A DNA stretch of 64,000 nucleotides from Methylorubrum populi (GCA_020741775.1 DYYG01000058.1:79372-143371), one strand, 5' to 3'. Positions 25,386-34,742 are shown, numbered from the stretch's first letter. Notes: a model not told the origin generated them from the sequence alone. Program-made: numbers and translations.

Positions 25386-27491
25386 ATGACCGCCGACACC
25401 GCACGCGACCTCCCCGTGGGTTCGGGATCCGGCGACGAGGCCGGCCCGGCGCCGGGAAATCCCTTCGATGCGCGGGAATGGTCGACCCCCTTCGGCCTGC
25501 CGCCATTCGAAGCGATCCGGCCGGAGCATTTCGTGCCGGCCTTCGCGACCGCGCTGAAGGAGCATGAGGCCGAAATCGCCGCCATCGCCGGAAACCAGGA
25601 GGCGGCGAGCTTCGCCAATACCGTCGTGGCGATGGAACGGGCCGGCCAAGCGCTCGACCGGGTGGCGAACGTGTTCTTCAATCTCACCGGCAGCAACACC
25701 GGCCCGGAACTCCAGGCCATCGAGCGGGCAGTGGCCCCGCAGCTCGCGCGGCATGCCAGCGCCATCACCCTGAACCCCGCTCTCTGGGCCCGCCTCTCCG
25801 CCATCGACGCCGAAGCGGAGGGTCTCGGCGCCGAGGAGCAGCGGATGCTCGACCGCTATCGCACCCGCTTCCGCCGGGCCGGCGCCGATCTCGCACCGGA
25901 GGCCAAGGCGCGCCTCGCCGAGATCGCGACCCGGCTCGCCGAACTCGGCACGCGATTCGCCCAGAACGTTCTGGCCGACGAGCGCAGCTTCATCCTCCCG
26001 CTCGACGGCGAGGACGATCTCGCCGGCCTGCCGCCCTTCCTGCGCGCCGCCGCCGCCGAAGCGGCCAAGGAGAGGGGCGGCGAGCACCGCCACATCGTCA
26101 CCCTGTCACGCTCGCTGATCGAGCCTTTCCTCGTCTTCTCGACCCGCCGCGACCTGCGCGCGCGGGCCTACGACGCCTGGATCCGCCGCGGCGAGAACGG
26201 GGGCGAGACCGATAACCGGGCGGTGATCTCGGAGATCGTGCGCCTGCGCGCCGAACGGGCGCGGCTGCTCGGCTTCGACAGTTTCGCCCATCTCAAGCTC
26301 GACGACACCATGGCCGGCTCGCCCGATGCCGCGATGGAATTGTTGCGCAACGTCTGGAAGCCGGCTTTGCAGCGGGCCGCCGAGGAGCGCGAGCAATTGC
26401 AGGCACTGGTGCGCGCCGAGGGACACGATTTCGCCCTCGAAGCGCATGACTGGCGGCATTTCTCCGAGAAGCTGAGGCGATCCCAGCACGATCTCGACGA
26501 AGCCGAGATCAAGCCGTACCTGCCCCTGGACGGCATGATCCGAGCGGCCTTCGACACCGCCTCGCGGCTGTTCGGCCTGAGCTTCGAAGAGATTCGGGAC
26601 GTGCCGCGCTACCATCCCGACGTGCGGACCTGGATCGTGCGCGATGCGGACGGGTCGGAGGTGGGCCTGTTCCTCGGCGATTACTTCGCGCGGGCCTCGA
26701 AGCGGTCCGGCGCCTGGATGAGCGCCTTCCGTTCGCAGGAGCGGCTGAACGGCGACATCACGCCGATCATCGTCAACGTGATGAACTTCGCCCGGGCGCC
26801 GCGAGGCGAGCCGACGCTGCTGTCCTTCGACGACGCGCGTACCCTGTTCCACGAATTCGGCCATGCCCTGCACGGGCTCCTCTCGGACGTGACCTATCCG
26901 CTTCTGTCCGGCACCGCCGTCTCGCGGGACTTCGTGGAACTGCCCTCCCAACTCTACGAGCACTGGCTGCAGCAGCCGGAGGTGCTCCGGGCCCATGCCC
27001 GCCACGTCCAGACCGGGGAATCGATGCCGGAGGCGCTGCTGGAGAAGCTCCTGGCTGCCGCGACCTTCAACCAGGGTTTCGCCACCGTCGAATACGCCGC
27101 CTCGGCCATCGTCGACATGACGCTCCACCTCTCCGCCGCCGGCGAGGACGGGCTCGATGTCGGCGCTTTCGAGACGGACGCCCTGCGCCGCATCGCCATG
27201 CCGACGGAGATCGCGGCGCGGCACCGTGCCCCGCATTTCGCGCACATCTTCTCCGGCGACGGCTATGCCGCCGGCTATTACAGCTATCTCTGGTCGGAGG
27301 TGCTCGATGCCGATGCCTTCGACGCCTTCCGCGAGGCGGGCGACATCTTCCACCCGGAGACGGCCCAGCGGTTGCGCCGGATGATCTACGGCGCGGGCAA
27401 CCTGCGCGACGCCCGCGAGGCTTATACGGCGTTCCGGGGGCGGCTGCCGAGCATTGCGCCGCTACTCAAGAAGCGCGGACTGGCGGCCTAG
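25386..27491 (+). CDS. M3 family metallopeptidase (oligopeptidase A/Dcp-like)
   Basis: A 701-residue cytoplasmic zinc peptidase that degrades short peptides. The zinc motif HEFGHALHGLL (HEXXH) is near residue 490, followed by FVELPSQLYEHW, which supplies the third ligand. The C-terminal motif FSGDGYAAGYYSYLWSEVLD is typical of M3 enzymes. ATG at 25386 fits the family N-terminus (NPFDAREWSTPFGLPPFEAI). It is a single rightward gene ahead of a repeat-rich gap. Confidence 0.95.
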   Translation: MTADTARDLPVGSGSGDEAGPAPGNPFDAREWSTPFGLPPFEAIRPEHFVPAFATALKEHEAEIAAIAGNQEAASFANTVVAMERAGQALDRVANVFFNLTGSNTGPELQAIERAVAPQLARHASAITLNPALWARLSAIDAEAEGLGAEEQRMLDRYRTRFRRAGADLAPEAKARLAEIATRLAELGTRFAQNVLADERSFILPLDGEDDLAGLPPFLRAAAAEAAKERGGEHRHIVTLSRSLIEPFLVFSTRRDLRARAYDAWIRRGENGGETDNRAVISEIVRLRAERARLLGFDSFAHLKLDDTMAGSPDAAMELLRNVWKPALQRAAEEREQLQALVRAEGHDFALEAHDWRHFSEKLRRSQHDLDEAEIKPYLPLDGMIRAAFDTASRLFGLSFEEIRDVPRYHPDVRTWIVRDADGSEVGLFLGDYFARASKRSGAWMSAFRSQERLNGDITPIIVNVMNFARAPRGEPTLLSFDDARTLFHEFGHALHGLLSDVTYPLLSGTAVSRDFVELPSQLYEHWLQQPEVLRAHARHVQTGESMPEALLEKLLAAATFNQGFATVEYAASAIVDMTLHLSAAGEDGLDVGAFETDALRRIAMPTEIAARHRAPHFAHIFSGDGYAAGYYSYLWSEVLDADAFDAFREAGDIFHPETAQRLRRMIYGAGNLRDAREAYTAFRGRLPSIAPLLKKRGLAA

Positions 27492-27764
27492 AGGAGGATC
27501 CCTCCCCCTTCGCGGGGGCGGGTGACCCCCGACATCGGGTCGGGAGAAGGCAGGCAGGTTTCAAAGAAAGGCTGCGAGGCGGACACCGAGTACAGCGTCC
27601 CCTCGACCCGCCCGCTCCGCAGGCACCCTCTCCCCCGGAGGAGAGAGGGCGACGGTACGGCTAGAGCATTTTCCATGGTCCCTGGATCACGAAAAATGCT
27701 CTAGCTACTTGATAGTGCCGCATTTTCTCTCGCGGAACCGGCAACCACTTCCGCGGAAAATGCT
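27492..27764. repeat. Repeat-rich gap between two convergent genes
   Basis: This 273-base gap between the M3 peptidase and ftfL holds no gene. It contains a G-run element (27500-27550), a ctctcccccggaggagagag palindrome near 27630, and three copies of the AGAGCATTTTC element, one direct and two inverted. Such sequences are typical dispersed non-coding repeats of Methylobacterium intergenic DNA (inference). Confidence 0.6.
27661..27704. repeat. AGAGCATTTTC inverted repeat
   Basis: The arms ctagagcattttc (27661-27673) and gaaaatgctctag (27692-27704) are perfectly complementary around an 18-base loop. A third copy, gaaaatgctctag at 27756-27768, overlaps the ftfL stop. The hairpin could end the M3 peptidase transcript or the ftfL transcript. 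Confidence 0.8.
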
Positions 27765-29438
27765 CTAGAACAGACCGTCGATCTGGCCGTTGGCGTCGAG
27801 GCGGATGTTGTCCGCCGCCGGCACCTTGGGCAGGCCCGGCATGGTCATGATCTCACCGCAGATCACCACGACGAAGCCGGCACCGGCCGAGAGGCGCACG
27901 TCACGCACCGAGACGAGGTGGCCGGACGGAGCGCCGATCAGCGTCGGGTCGGTCGAGAACGAGTACTGCGTCTTGGCCATGCAGATCGGCAGGTGGCCGT
28001 AGCCATCCTTCTCGAAGCCGGCGAGCTTGGTGGCGGCCTTCGACTCGATCTGAATATCGGCCGCGCCGTAGAGCTTGGTCGCGATCGCCTTGATCTTGTC
28101 GGTGAGCTTCGACTCGGTCTCGTAGACGAAGTTCAGCGGCTGCTGCTCGCCCTCGGCCAGCTTCACCACCGCATGGGCCAGATCCTCGGCGCCGGCGCCG
28201 CCCTCCGCCCAGTGCTTGCAGGTGATGGCCTCGACCTGCAGCCGGTCGCGGCACAGTTCCTTGAGCTTGGCGTGCTCGGCATCGGTGTCCTGGAAGAAGT
28301 GGTTCACGCCGACCACCACCGGCAGGCCGAAGCTGCGCACGTTCTTCACGTGGCGCTCGAGATTGGCGAAGCCCTTTTCCAGCGCGTCGAGATTCTCAGC
28401 CTGGAGATCCTTCTTGTTGACGCCGCCATGCATCTTGAGCGCGCGCACCGTGGCGACGATCACCACCGCCGAGGGCTTGAGGCCGGTCTGGCGGCACTTG
28501 ATGTCGATGAATTTCTCCGCGCCGAGATCGGCGCCGAAGCCGGCCTCGGTGACGGTGTAGTCGGCGAGCCGCAGGCCGGTGCGGGTGGCGATCACCGAGT
28601 TGCAGCCATGGGCGATGTTGGCGAACGGGCCGCCATGGATCAGGGCCGGGTTGCCCTCCAGCGTCTGCACGAGGTTCGGCTGCAGCGCGTCCTTGAGCAG
28701 CACGGTCATGGCGCCCGTGGCCTTCACCTCGGCCAGCGTCACCGGCTTGCGGTCGCGGGTCTCGGCGATGACGATGCGGCCGAGGCGCTCCTCGAGGTCG
28801 GCGAGATCCTTGGCGAGGCAGAACACCGCCATCACCTCGGAGGCGACGGTGATGTCGAAACCGTCCTCACGCGGGAAACCGTTGGCGACGCCGCCGAGCG
28901 ACTGGTTGATGGCGCGTAGCGCCCGGTCGTTCATATCGACCACGCGGCGCCAGAAGATGCGGCGCACGTCGATGTTGAGCTCGTTGGCCCAGTAGATGTG
29001 GTTGTCGATCAGCGCGGCGGCCAGCGAGTGCGCCGAGGTGATGGCGTGGAAATCGCCGGTGAAGTGCAGGTTGATCTGCTCCATCGGCACGACCTGCGCC
29101 TTGCCGCCGCCGGCCGCGCCGCCCTTCATGCCGAAGCAGGGGCCGAGCGAGGGCTCGCGCAGACACATCACCGCCTTCCTGCCGATGCGGTTGAGCGCGT
29201 CGCCGAGGCCCACCGTCGTCGTGGTCTTGCCCTCGCCCGCAGGCGTCGGCGAGATCGCGGTGACGAGCACCAGCTTGCCCTCGGGCTTGCCCTCGAGCGA
29301 CTTGATGAAGTCGTGGTCGATCTTGGCGATGTGCTTGCCGTAATTGTGCAGCGCCTCGTCCGGCACGCCGAGCTTGCCGGCGACTTCGGCGATGGGCTTC
29401 AGGGTCGCCGCGCGGGCGATCTCGATATCTGAGGGCAT
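27765..29438 (-). CDS. ftfL: Formate--tetrahydrofolate ligase
   Basis: A 557-residue ligase that joins formate to tetrahydrofolate with ATP, giving 10-formyl-THF. In methylotrophs it is a key step of C1 assimilation linking formate to the serine cycle. Motifs include ATP-binding TPAGEGKTTTTVGLGDAL near residue 66, LREPSLGPCFGMKGGAAGGG, and MTMPGLPKVPAADNI near the C-terminus. I chose the ATG at 29438 (MPSDIEIARAATLKPI), which gives the expected 557 residues; a frame open 50 codons upstream is basic filler. The TAG stop falls within a dispersed repeat. Confidence 0.97.
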   Translation of the reverse strand: MPSDIEIARAATLKPIAEVAGKLGVPDEALHNYGKHIAKIDHDFIKSLEGKPEGKLVLVTAISPTPAGEGKTTTTVGLGDALNRIGRKAVMCLREPSLGPCFGMKGGAAGGGKAQVVPMEQINLHFTGDFHAITSAHSLAAALIDNHIYWANELNIDVRRIFWRRVVDMNDRALRAINQSLGGVANGFPREDGFDITVASEVMAVFCLAKDLADLEERLGRIVIAETRDRKPVTLAEVKATGAMTVLLKDALQPNLVQTLEGNPALIHGGPFANIAHGCNSVIATRTGLRLADYTVTEAGFGADLGAEKFIDIKCRQTGLKPSAVVIVATVRALKMHGGVNKKDLQAENLDALEKGFANLERHVKNVRSFGLPVVVGVNHFFQDTDAEHAKLKELCRDRLQVEAITCKHWAEGGAGAEDLAHAVVKLAEGEQQPLNFVYETESKLTDKIKAIATKLYGAADIQIESKAATKLAGFEKDGYGHLPICMAKTQYSFSTDPTLIGAPSGHLVSVRDVRLSAGAGFVVVICGEIMTMPGLPKVPAADNIRLDANGQIDGLF

Positions 29439-29742
29439 TTCTCTCACCGTCGTTTCTTGAGAACCCGGGCTCGCGACGCGCCAATCCACCGCTCGACCCC
29501 AGCCGGAAGCCGACCGGATCGGGACAGGCGACATTCTGACGTCGTTTCGGCGCGCCTTACCCTGGCCCGGCCTCGATTGAAGCGCCAAGCGCTTTAGCCG
29601 AGGCTATGGCCACGATAAACCGATCGTCGCAGTTTGGGCGAAATGGCGAAGAAAAGCCTCTCGGATTTTTTTGACCCGGACCGTCAAGATTATTCAGAAG
29701 TCGCGCCCTCCCGGCCCTCGATCGATCCGTGGCGGAGAACGT

Positions 29743-29964
29743 TCAGCCGGTCATCGCGGTGGCGGTGTAGCCGGCTTTGGTGAGCGCCTGGGCGACATCG
29801 AGACTCTGGGCGCGGGTGGTCGCCGTCACGCGGCCGGCCTCCACATCGACCGCGACCTCGGCCTGCGGGTCGAGGCGGCGGATCGTCCGGCGGACGGCCT
29901 CGGCACAACCCTGGCAGGTCATGCCCTCCACGCGCATCGTGAGAGCGATCGGATCCTGATCCAT
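29743..29964 (-). CDS. Heavy-metal-associated (HMA) domain protein, CopZ-like
   Basis: A 73-residue stand-alone HMA domain with the metal-binding GMTCQGC loop (CXXC) near residue 15, the usual ferredoxin-like fold of copper chaperones. Start ATG at 29964 has a GGAAGG ribosome site. Three tandem 13-bp repeats lie directly upstream of that site. No metal ATPase is adjacent. It likely carries copper to a partner encoded elsewhere (inference). Confidence 0.87.
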   Translation of the reverse strand: MDQDPIALTMRVEGMTCQGCAEAVRRTIRRLDPQAEVAVDVEAGRVTATTRAQSLDVAQALTKAGYTATAMTG

Positions 29965-30286
29965 GGCTTCCTTCCAGGCTCTCTTCCCAGGCTCTCTTCC
30001 CAGGCTCTCTTCCCAGGCCCCCATCCAGCCCTCCGGCCATGTGGCTTCCATGCGGCACTTGGCAAGCACGTGGTCGGCGAACGGGGCGAGAGGCGGTTTG
30101 CACGGGGAGAAGACGGCACGCCGCCTTGCGGCCGCCGGCCGGCTCGGCAACATTAGGGTTACGGCGTCAGGAAGGCTCAACCGAAGGCCCGCCGGCGCGT
30201 CCCATCCCCACGGCCTGCGGGCTCCTGCCCGCATCGTGCGTACCTTTTCCGGCCGCGGCCCTCAGACAGAAGCGCGTCGATCGACG
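29965..30286. other. Intergenic region with tandem repeats
   Basis: This 322-base gap lies between the divergent HMA and EAL-like genes. It contains the 13-bp tandem repeats (29976-30018) and probably both promoters. Frames run through it on both strands but encode only low-complexity sequence, so I call no gene. Confidence 0.55.
29976..30018. repeat. 13-bp tandem repeat, 3.3 copies
   Basis: The unit aggctctcttccc occurs three times in a row (29976-29988, 29989-30001, 30002-30014) plus a 4-base partial unit. It starts 12 bases upstream of the HMA start codon. On the HMA strand each unit is purine-rich (gggaagagagcct), like a ribosome-binding site. Confidence 0.88.
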
Positions 30287-31813
30287 GTGAAGACACCGCA
30301 AGCCCGAACGATCCGCCCGCGCGGCACCCCCTGGATCCTCGGCCTCATCGGCGTCCTGGTCCTTGTCCCGCTGGCCCTGGTGGCGCCGCTGGCTGCGGCC
30401 TGTGCCGTGTCGGGGCTCGGCCTCACCGGAGGATTGTTGCTGTGGCGGCGCCTGTCTGCCCTCAACACCGCCCAGGACATGGTCTCGAAGGAGATCGGGG
30501 TGCTGTCCCAGCGTCTGGTGAAGCTGGAATCGGTCGCCGCCGCGCTGGTTCAGACGCGGATGCAAGGAAGCCCGGCGGCGCAATCCCCAGCGCCCCCCTC
30601 CGACGAGGCGATGAAGTCCCTTGACGCCCGGCTCGCGGCCGGCATCGAGGAAGTGACAGCCGAGATCGGCATTCTCAGCGGCATCGTGCGCGAACTGGCC
30701 GCGGTGGTCGCCGCCCAGGATGGGGACATCGACCGTCTGAAAGCGCAGACGCAGGCGCAAGTCCTGACCCAACCTCACGCCCGGGTTTCGCCGCAAGCCC
30801 AGCAGGCCGCCGCCAGACCCGCCGCGCCGTCACCGCGCCCGGCTGCCTCAGCGGCGCAGCCCGAGCCGGCGCAAACCCCGCCCGTCACGTCCGAGCCTGC
30901 GGCTCCGATGCGGCTCGTGCCACGCACGACGCCGCCCGCTCCCCGCCAGTTGGACTCCTTCGGGACGGCCGCGGACGAGGCACCCGTGATCGAGGCCTTC
31001 GACGGCGCCGGATTGGAGGTCTATCTCCAGCCCATCGTCAGCCTCCCGCAACGCAAGGTCGTCTCCTACGAGGCCATGCCGCGACTCAAGGTCGGCGGCA
31101 TCGTCCTCACGCCGGAAACCTTCCTGCCGGCTTTGGAGCGGCATGGCCGGACCACGGCGCTGGATCGCCGCATGCTGCAGCAAGTCGCCGTCATCGCGCG
31201 GCATCTGCAGGGACGCGGCAGCCCGGCCTCCGTCTGCTACAGCCTCTCGCCCCAATCGCTGTTCGAGCCGGGCTTCCTGCGCTCCCTCGGCCGGCTCGTC
31301 AGCGAGGGGCCGGAACTCGCCGGGCGCGTCGTGATCGCGCTGCCGCAGGCGAGCTGGCGCAGCCTCGACGCCGAGCAGGCCGCGTTGCTCGCGGGGTTGC
31401 GCGGACGGATCGGCTTCGTGATGGACCGCCCGATCGACCTTCGCTTCGATCCGACCAATCTGGCGGAGCGCGGCATCACCCAGGTCAAGGTCGCCGCCTC
31501 GCTTCTGCTGCGCCCGCTCAACCGGGAGGCGATGCCGGACATTGCCCTGGAGGATCTCGTTGCCTCCCTCATCCGCGCCGGAATCCGGCTGGTCGCGACC
31601 GGCGTCGAGAGCGAGATCGAGGTTCCCGACCTGATCGATCTCGACGTGCCGCTGGCGCAGGGCGGTGCCTTCGCCGCGCCGCGGGCCGTGCGGGCGGAGG
31701 TGCTGACCGCGCCGCCCGAGACCGCGCCACCGCCGCCACCCTCCCCCGATCCGCCCCCGAACCCGCCGCCGCAACGCCGCCCCTTCCGGGACTTCCTGCG
31801 CCGCGCGGGATGA
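30287..31813 (+). CDS. Membrane protein with degenerate EAL domain
   Basis: A protein of about 508 residues. Two N-terminal transmembrane helices (LGLIGVLVLVPLALVAPLAA and CAVSGLGLTGGLLLW) are followed by a coiled coil (about 65-155), a Pro/Ala-rich linker, and an EAL-like domain (about 240-475). The signature is altered: EAL is EAM (VSYEAMPRL), and the usual DDFGTG loop is replaced by VMDRPIDLRFDPTN. This argues against c-di-GMP hydrolysis and for a sensor role. The GTG at 30287 is my choice; upstream reading is low-complexity. Confidence 0.8.
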   Translation: MKTPQARTIRPRGTPWILGLIGVLVLVPLALVAPLAAACAVSGLGLTGGLLLWRRLSALNTAQDMVSKEIGVLSQRLVKLESVAAALVQTRMQGSPAAQSPAPPSDEAMKSLDARLAAGIEEVTAEIGILSGIVRELAAVVAAQDGDIDRLKAQTQAQVLTQPHARVSPQAQQAAARPAAPSPRPAASAAQPEPAQTPPVTSEPAAPMRLVPRTTPPAPRQLDSFGTAADEAPVIEAFDGAGLEVYLQPIVSLPQRKVVSYEAMPRLKVGGIVLTPETFLPALERHGRTTALDRRMLQQVAVIARHLQGRGSPASVCYSLSPQSLFEPGFLRSLGRLVSEGPELAGRVVIALPQASWRSLDAEQAALLAGLRGRIGFVMDRPIDLRFDPTNLAERGITQVKVAASLLLRPLNREAMPDIALEDLVASLIRAGIRLVATGVESEIEVPDLIDLDVPLAQGGAFAAPRAVRAEVLTAPPETAPPPPPSPDPPPNPPPQRRPFRDFLRRAG

Positions 31814-31833
31814 TCGTCGGAGGCGCGGGAGGA

Positions 31834-32061
31834 TCAGCCGCGCGCGGCGTCCCGCTCCAACCGCTTGCGCAGGCGGGTTGCGCCGTAGACCTGGGCGAGG
31901 CGCTGCCGTGCCGCATGAACCGGCGGAGCCGCGCGCTCGGCGCGGGCAGCGGCGATCACCAGCAGCGTGGTCGCGATGGAATGATGCAGCCGCCCCTGCG
32001 CGCGGGCGCTCTCGAGAGCATCGCCGGATACGCCGTCCGGCGGCAGATGGTTGCTCGCCAT
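31834..32061 (-). CDS. Small hypothetical protein
   Basis: A 75-residue protein of unknown function. A polar N-terminus is followed by an Ala-rich helix (LHHSIATTLLVIAAARAERAA) and a basic helix (RLAQVYGATRLRKRLERD). No family is recognised. ATG at 32061 is supported by codon use only. It sits between the EAL-like gene, on which it converges, and cheZ. Confidence 0.5.
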   Translation of the reverse strand: MASNHLPPDGVSGDALESARAQGRLHHSIATTLLVIAAARAERAAPPVHAARQRLAQVYGATRLRKRLERDAARG

Positions 32062-32208
32062 GGTCTCACCCCTGCGGATCCCGTCTCTCGGACCCGCCGC
32101 CCTTCTTCGGGGACGACCTTGACGGCTTTTCGCAGACCGGATGTCCGGATCAAGGCAGCTTGGCCGTAGCCAGGCCACACGGCCTTCCGCACCGGTTGGA
32201 CCGGCGCC

Positions 32209-32745
32209 TCAGGCGAACAGGGCGTCGATCTCGTCCTGCGCGGTTGCCGGACCGCCCTTCTGCGGGCCGTTCAGCAGCAATTCCTCGTTGCGGGTGCGAC
32301 GCTCGATTTCGCTTTCGTCGATGCCGCCTGCGTCACGGGCCTTCACGGCGGAGCTGAAGCGGGCGAGCCGGCCTTCGAGCTGGCTCATCGCCTCGGCCAC
32401 CTTGGCGATGCGCTGGCCTGTGATGTCCTGAAAGGCGCAGGCCTCGAAGATGTCGTAGACCCTAGCCTCGACCGCCGCGCGATAGCCGGGTCCCTCCGGC
32501 AAGCCGAGGATGGCCTCGGCATTTCCCATGATGGAATTGGTGGCGCCGGCCGTGGCCGTCACCACCTCATTCAGCTCTTCATGGACCATCGGAAGACGGT
32601 GGCGGGTCAGCTCGTTGGCCCGCAGCACGGCGATCGCGTCCCGCAGATTTGCGATGTAATCGGCGATGTCGATGAGTTCTTTGACCATCGCCGACGGGCT
32701 GGACACCTGTGACCGGCTCTCGCGGGCCGCTTCCATCATTCTCAT
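32209..32745 (-). CDS. cheZ: CheZ-like protein phosphatase
   Basis: A 178-residue mostly helical protein. The motif ACAFQDITGQRIAKV matches the CheZ phosphatase motif, and the extreme C-terminus QDEIDALFA resembles the CheY-docking tail. Start ATG at 32745 is preceded by gagaggtgg; an in-frame start at 32835 is less likely. It lies downstream of cheY in the same direction, so it probably dephosphorylates that CheY and ends the motility signal. The residues before FQD differ from enteric CheZ, so activity is inferred. Confidence 0.85.
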   Translation of the reverse strand: MRMMEAARESRSQVSSPSAMVKELIDIADYIANLRDAIAVLRANELTRHRLPMVHEELNEVVTATAGATNSIMGNAEAILGLPEGPGYRAAVEARVYDIFEACAFQDITGQRIAKVAEAMSQLEGRLARFSSAVKARDAGGIDESEIERRTRNEELLLNGPQKGGPATAQDEIDALFA

Positions 32746-32845
32746 GAGCCACCTCTCGGGGCACACTTTTGCGGTTGTCTCAACATCGATTCGTCCGCCG
32801 GCAGCCGGCCAGTCAGCCGGCCGCATCCGCAGCATGTCGCGACGA

Positions 32846-33229
32846 TTACGCGCCGCAGACCGCCTCGATCTTCGACTTCAGGGTGGCGGCGTTGAAGGGC
32901 TTCACGATGTAATTGTTCACACCGGCCTTCTTGGCGGCAATCACGTTCTCGGTCTTCGATTCGGCGGTGACCATGATGAACGGCGTGGTGCGCAGGCCTT
33001 CATCGGCGCGGACATGGCGCAGCAATTCGTAGCCCGTCATCGGCTCCATGTTCCAATCCGAGATGACGAGACCGTATTTCCGGCCTTTCAGGCGGGCGAG
33101 CGCTGCCGTACCGTCGGAGGCGTCATCCACATCCTCGAAGCCGAGCTGCTTGAGGAGGTTGCGGATGATGCGGACCATGGTCTGGTAGTCGTCGACCACC
33201 AGGATAGGCATGCTGAGGTCGAGGGCCAT
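32846..33229 (-). CDS. cheY: Chemotaxis response regulator CheY
   Basis: A 127-residue single receiver domain. ILVVDDYQTMVRIIRNLLKQLG holds the acidic pair, VISDWNMEPM the phospho-Asp, MVTAES the switch Thr, and VKPFNAATLKSKI the conserved Lys. It is very like CheY proteins that bind FliM. ATG at 33229. The CheZ-like gene follows 100 bases downstream. No cheA or receptor gene is in the window. Confidence 0.93.
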   Translation of the reverse strand: MALDLSMPILVVDDYQTMVRIIRNLLKQLGFEDVDDASDGTAALARLKGRKYGLVISDWNMEPMTGYELLRHVRADEGLRTTPFIMVTAESKTENVIAAKKAGVNNYIVKPFNAATLKSKIEAVCGA

Positions 33230-33520
33230 ATGACGTCTGCTCCGATTGTCCCTGTTCGATGCCGGCACCGCGCAGCACTCATCCGCGAGCGGTGTCGCAT
33301 TCATGAGTGAGAGCGGGGCTGCCTTCTGTGCCCTGGACATTAGGCGGCGCGGATTGCGAAGCCGTTAATCGGCCACCGCCCCGGCCGCTCTCCGCTTCGC
33401 TTGACCGGAGGAGCCGATTTCGCCAAGTCTCCGGCCGCGCGGATCACCGTCGCGGGGCGAGCGCGAGACCGCGCGCCCGCCGATGCTGCCAGCGCGCATG
33501 GACACCCGACGCAGGAACCG

Positions 33521-34534
33521 ATGCCGTCAGGCGATGTGAACGCCGTGCCGCCCGCCGGGACCGGCCTTCCCCCCTCTCGCAAGCCCTTCGCGATCTGCCG
33601 CGAGGACGACGCGATCCCGCCGGAGCTGACGGGGGCCGTCGTCGCCCTCGGCAATTTCGACGGGGTGCATCGCGGTCACCGCGCTCTGATCGCGGCGGTG
33701 CGCGACGAGGCCGGTGCGCATCCGGCCGCCGTGCTGACCTTCGAGCCGCATCCCCGCGCCTTCTTCGCCCCCGATCAGCCCATGTTCCGGCTCAGCGGTC
33801 CGCGCGCCAAGGAGATCGTGTTCGCACGCCTCGGCCTCGACGGTCTGATCGTGCGCCGCTTCGATGCGACGCTGGCCGGCACCAGCGCCCGGGACTTCGT
33901 CGAAGGCTGGCTGCGCGACCGGCTCAAGCTCTCCGGTGTGGTGATCGGCCACGATTTCCATTTCGGCCGGGGGCGCGAAGGTTCTCCGGGCACACTCGCG
34001 GATCTCTGCGCCCAGGCCGGAATCAGCTGCCGTATCGTTCCGGCGGTCTCCGCCGACCCCGGTGACGCGCCGATCTCCTCGAGCGCGATCCGGGCGGCGC
34101 TTGCGGCCGGTGACGTGGCGCGGGCCAATGACCTCCTCGGCTACCGCTGGTTCGTGCTGGCCGAGGTGCGTCACGGCGACAAGCGCGGGCGCACCCTCGG
34201 ATATCCGACCGCCAACCTTGCTCTCGATGCCTGCGGCCTCGCCCACGGCATCTACGCGGTGCGGATGCGCCTCGCCGATGGCAGTTTGCATCCGGGCGTG
34301 GCGAGCTATGGCCGCCGCCCGACCTTCGATGACGGCGCACCGCTGCTCGAAGCGCATCTGTTCGACTTCAAGGGCGATCTTTACGGCCAGGAGGTCGCGG
34401 TCGAGCTTCTGGCCTATCTGCGCGGTGAGGAACGCTTTTCCAGCGCCGAGGCCCTGATCGCGCAGATGGACATCGATTCCGCCCAGGCCCGGGCGGCGAT
34501 CGTCGCGGACCGCACGCCGTCGATGCTGGCCTAA
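33521..34534 (+). CDS. ribF: Bifunctional riboflavin kinase / FAD synthetase
   Basis: A 337-residue enzyme that phosphorylates riboflavin to FMN and adenylates FMN to FAD. The N-terminal nucleotidyltransferase domain has VALGNFDGVHRGHRALI near residue 35 and IGHDFHFGRGREG near 145. The C-terminal kinase has GRTLGYPTANL near 220 and YGRRPTF. ATG at 33521 is the most likely; the frame is open 40 codons upstream. Divergent from cheY. Confidence 0.95.
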   Translation: MPSGDVNAVPPAGTGLPPSRKPFAICREDDAIPPELTGAVVALGNFDGVHRGHRALIAAVRDEAGAHPAAVLTFEPHPRAFFAPDQPMFRLSGPRAKEIVFARLGLDGLIVRRFDATLAGTSARDFVEGWLRDRLKLSGVVIGHDFHFGRGREGSPGTLADLCAQAGISCRIVPAVSADPGDAPISSSAIRAALAAGDVARANDLLGYRWFVLAEVRHGDKRGRTLGYPTANLALDACGLAHGIYAVRMRLADGSLHPGVASYGRRPTFDDGAPLLEAHLFDFKGDLYGQEVAVELLAYLRGEERFSSAEALIAQMDIDSAQARAAIVADRTPSMLA

Positions 34535-34742
34535 CCGTCGCCCGACGCCTCCTGACCAAAGCCCGTCTCGAACCCGCGTCGGGCCGAAGGCTCGACTTCT
34601 TCGTCATCGCCAGCGCGAGCGAAGCAGTTCGGAATGCGCCCTTCCCGAATGGGACGGCGGATCCGGACAGCTTCGGCTGACGCCGTCCAGGAGTCCGCCC
34701 AGGGTTCCGGCACCCGGCTTTCGAGAAAGCCGGATCGAAGCC

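Noticed and set aside
29439..29588. N-terminal extension of ftfL by 50 residues
   Set aside because: The extra part is basic and unlike the family; ATG 29438 gives the expected 557 residues.
29439..29742. THF riboswitch upstream of ftfL
   Set aside because: No recognisable conserved core; the region only has a weak T-rich stretch.
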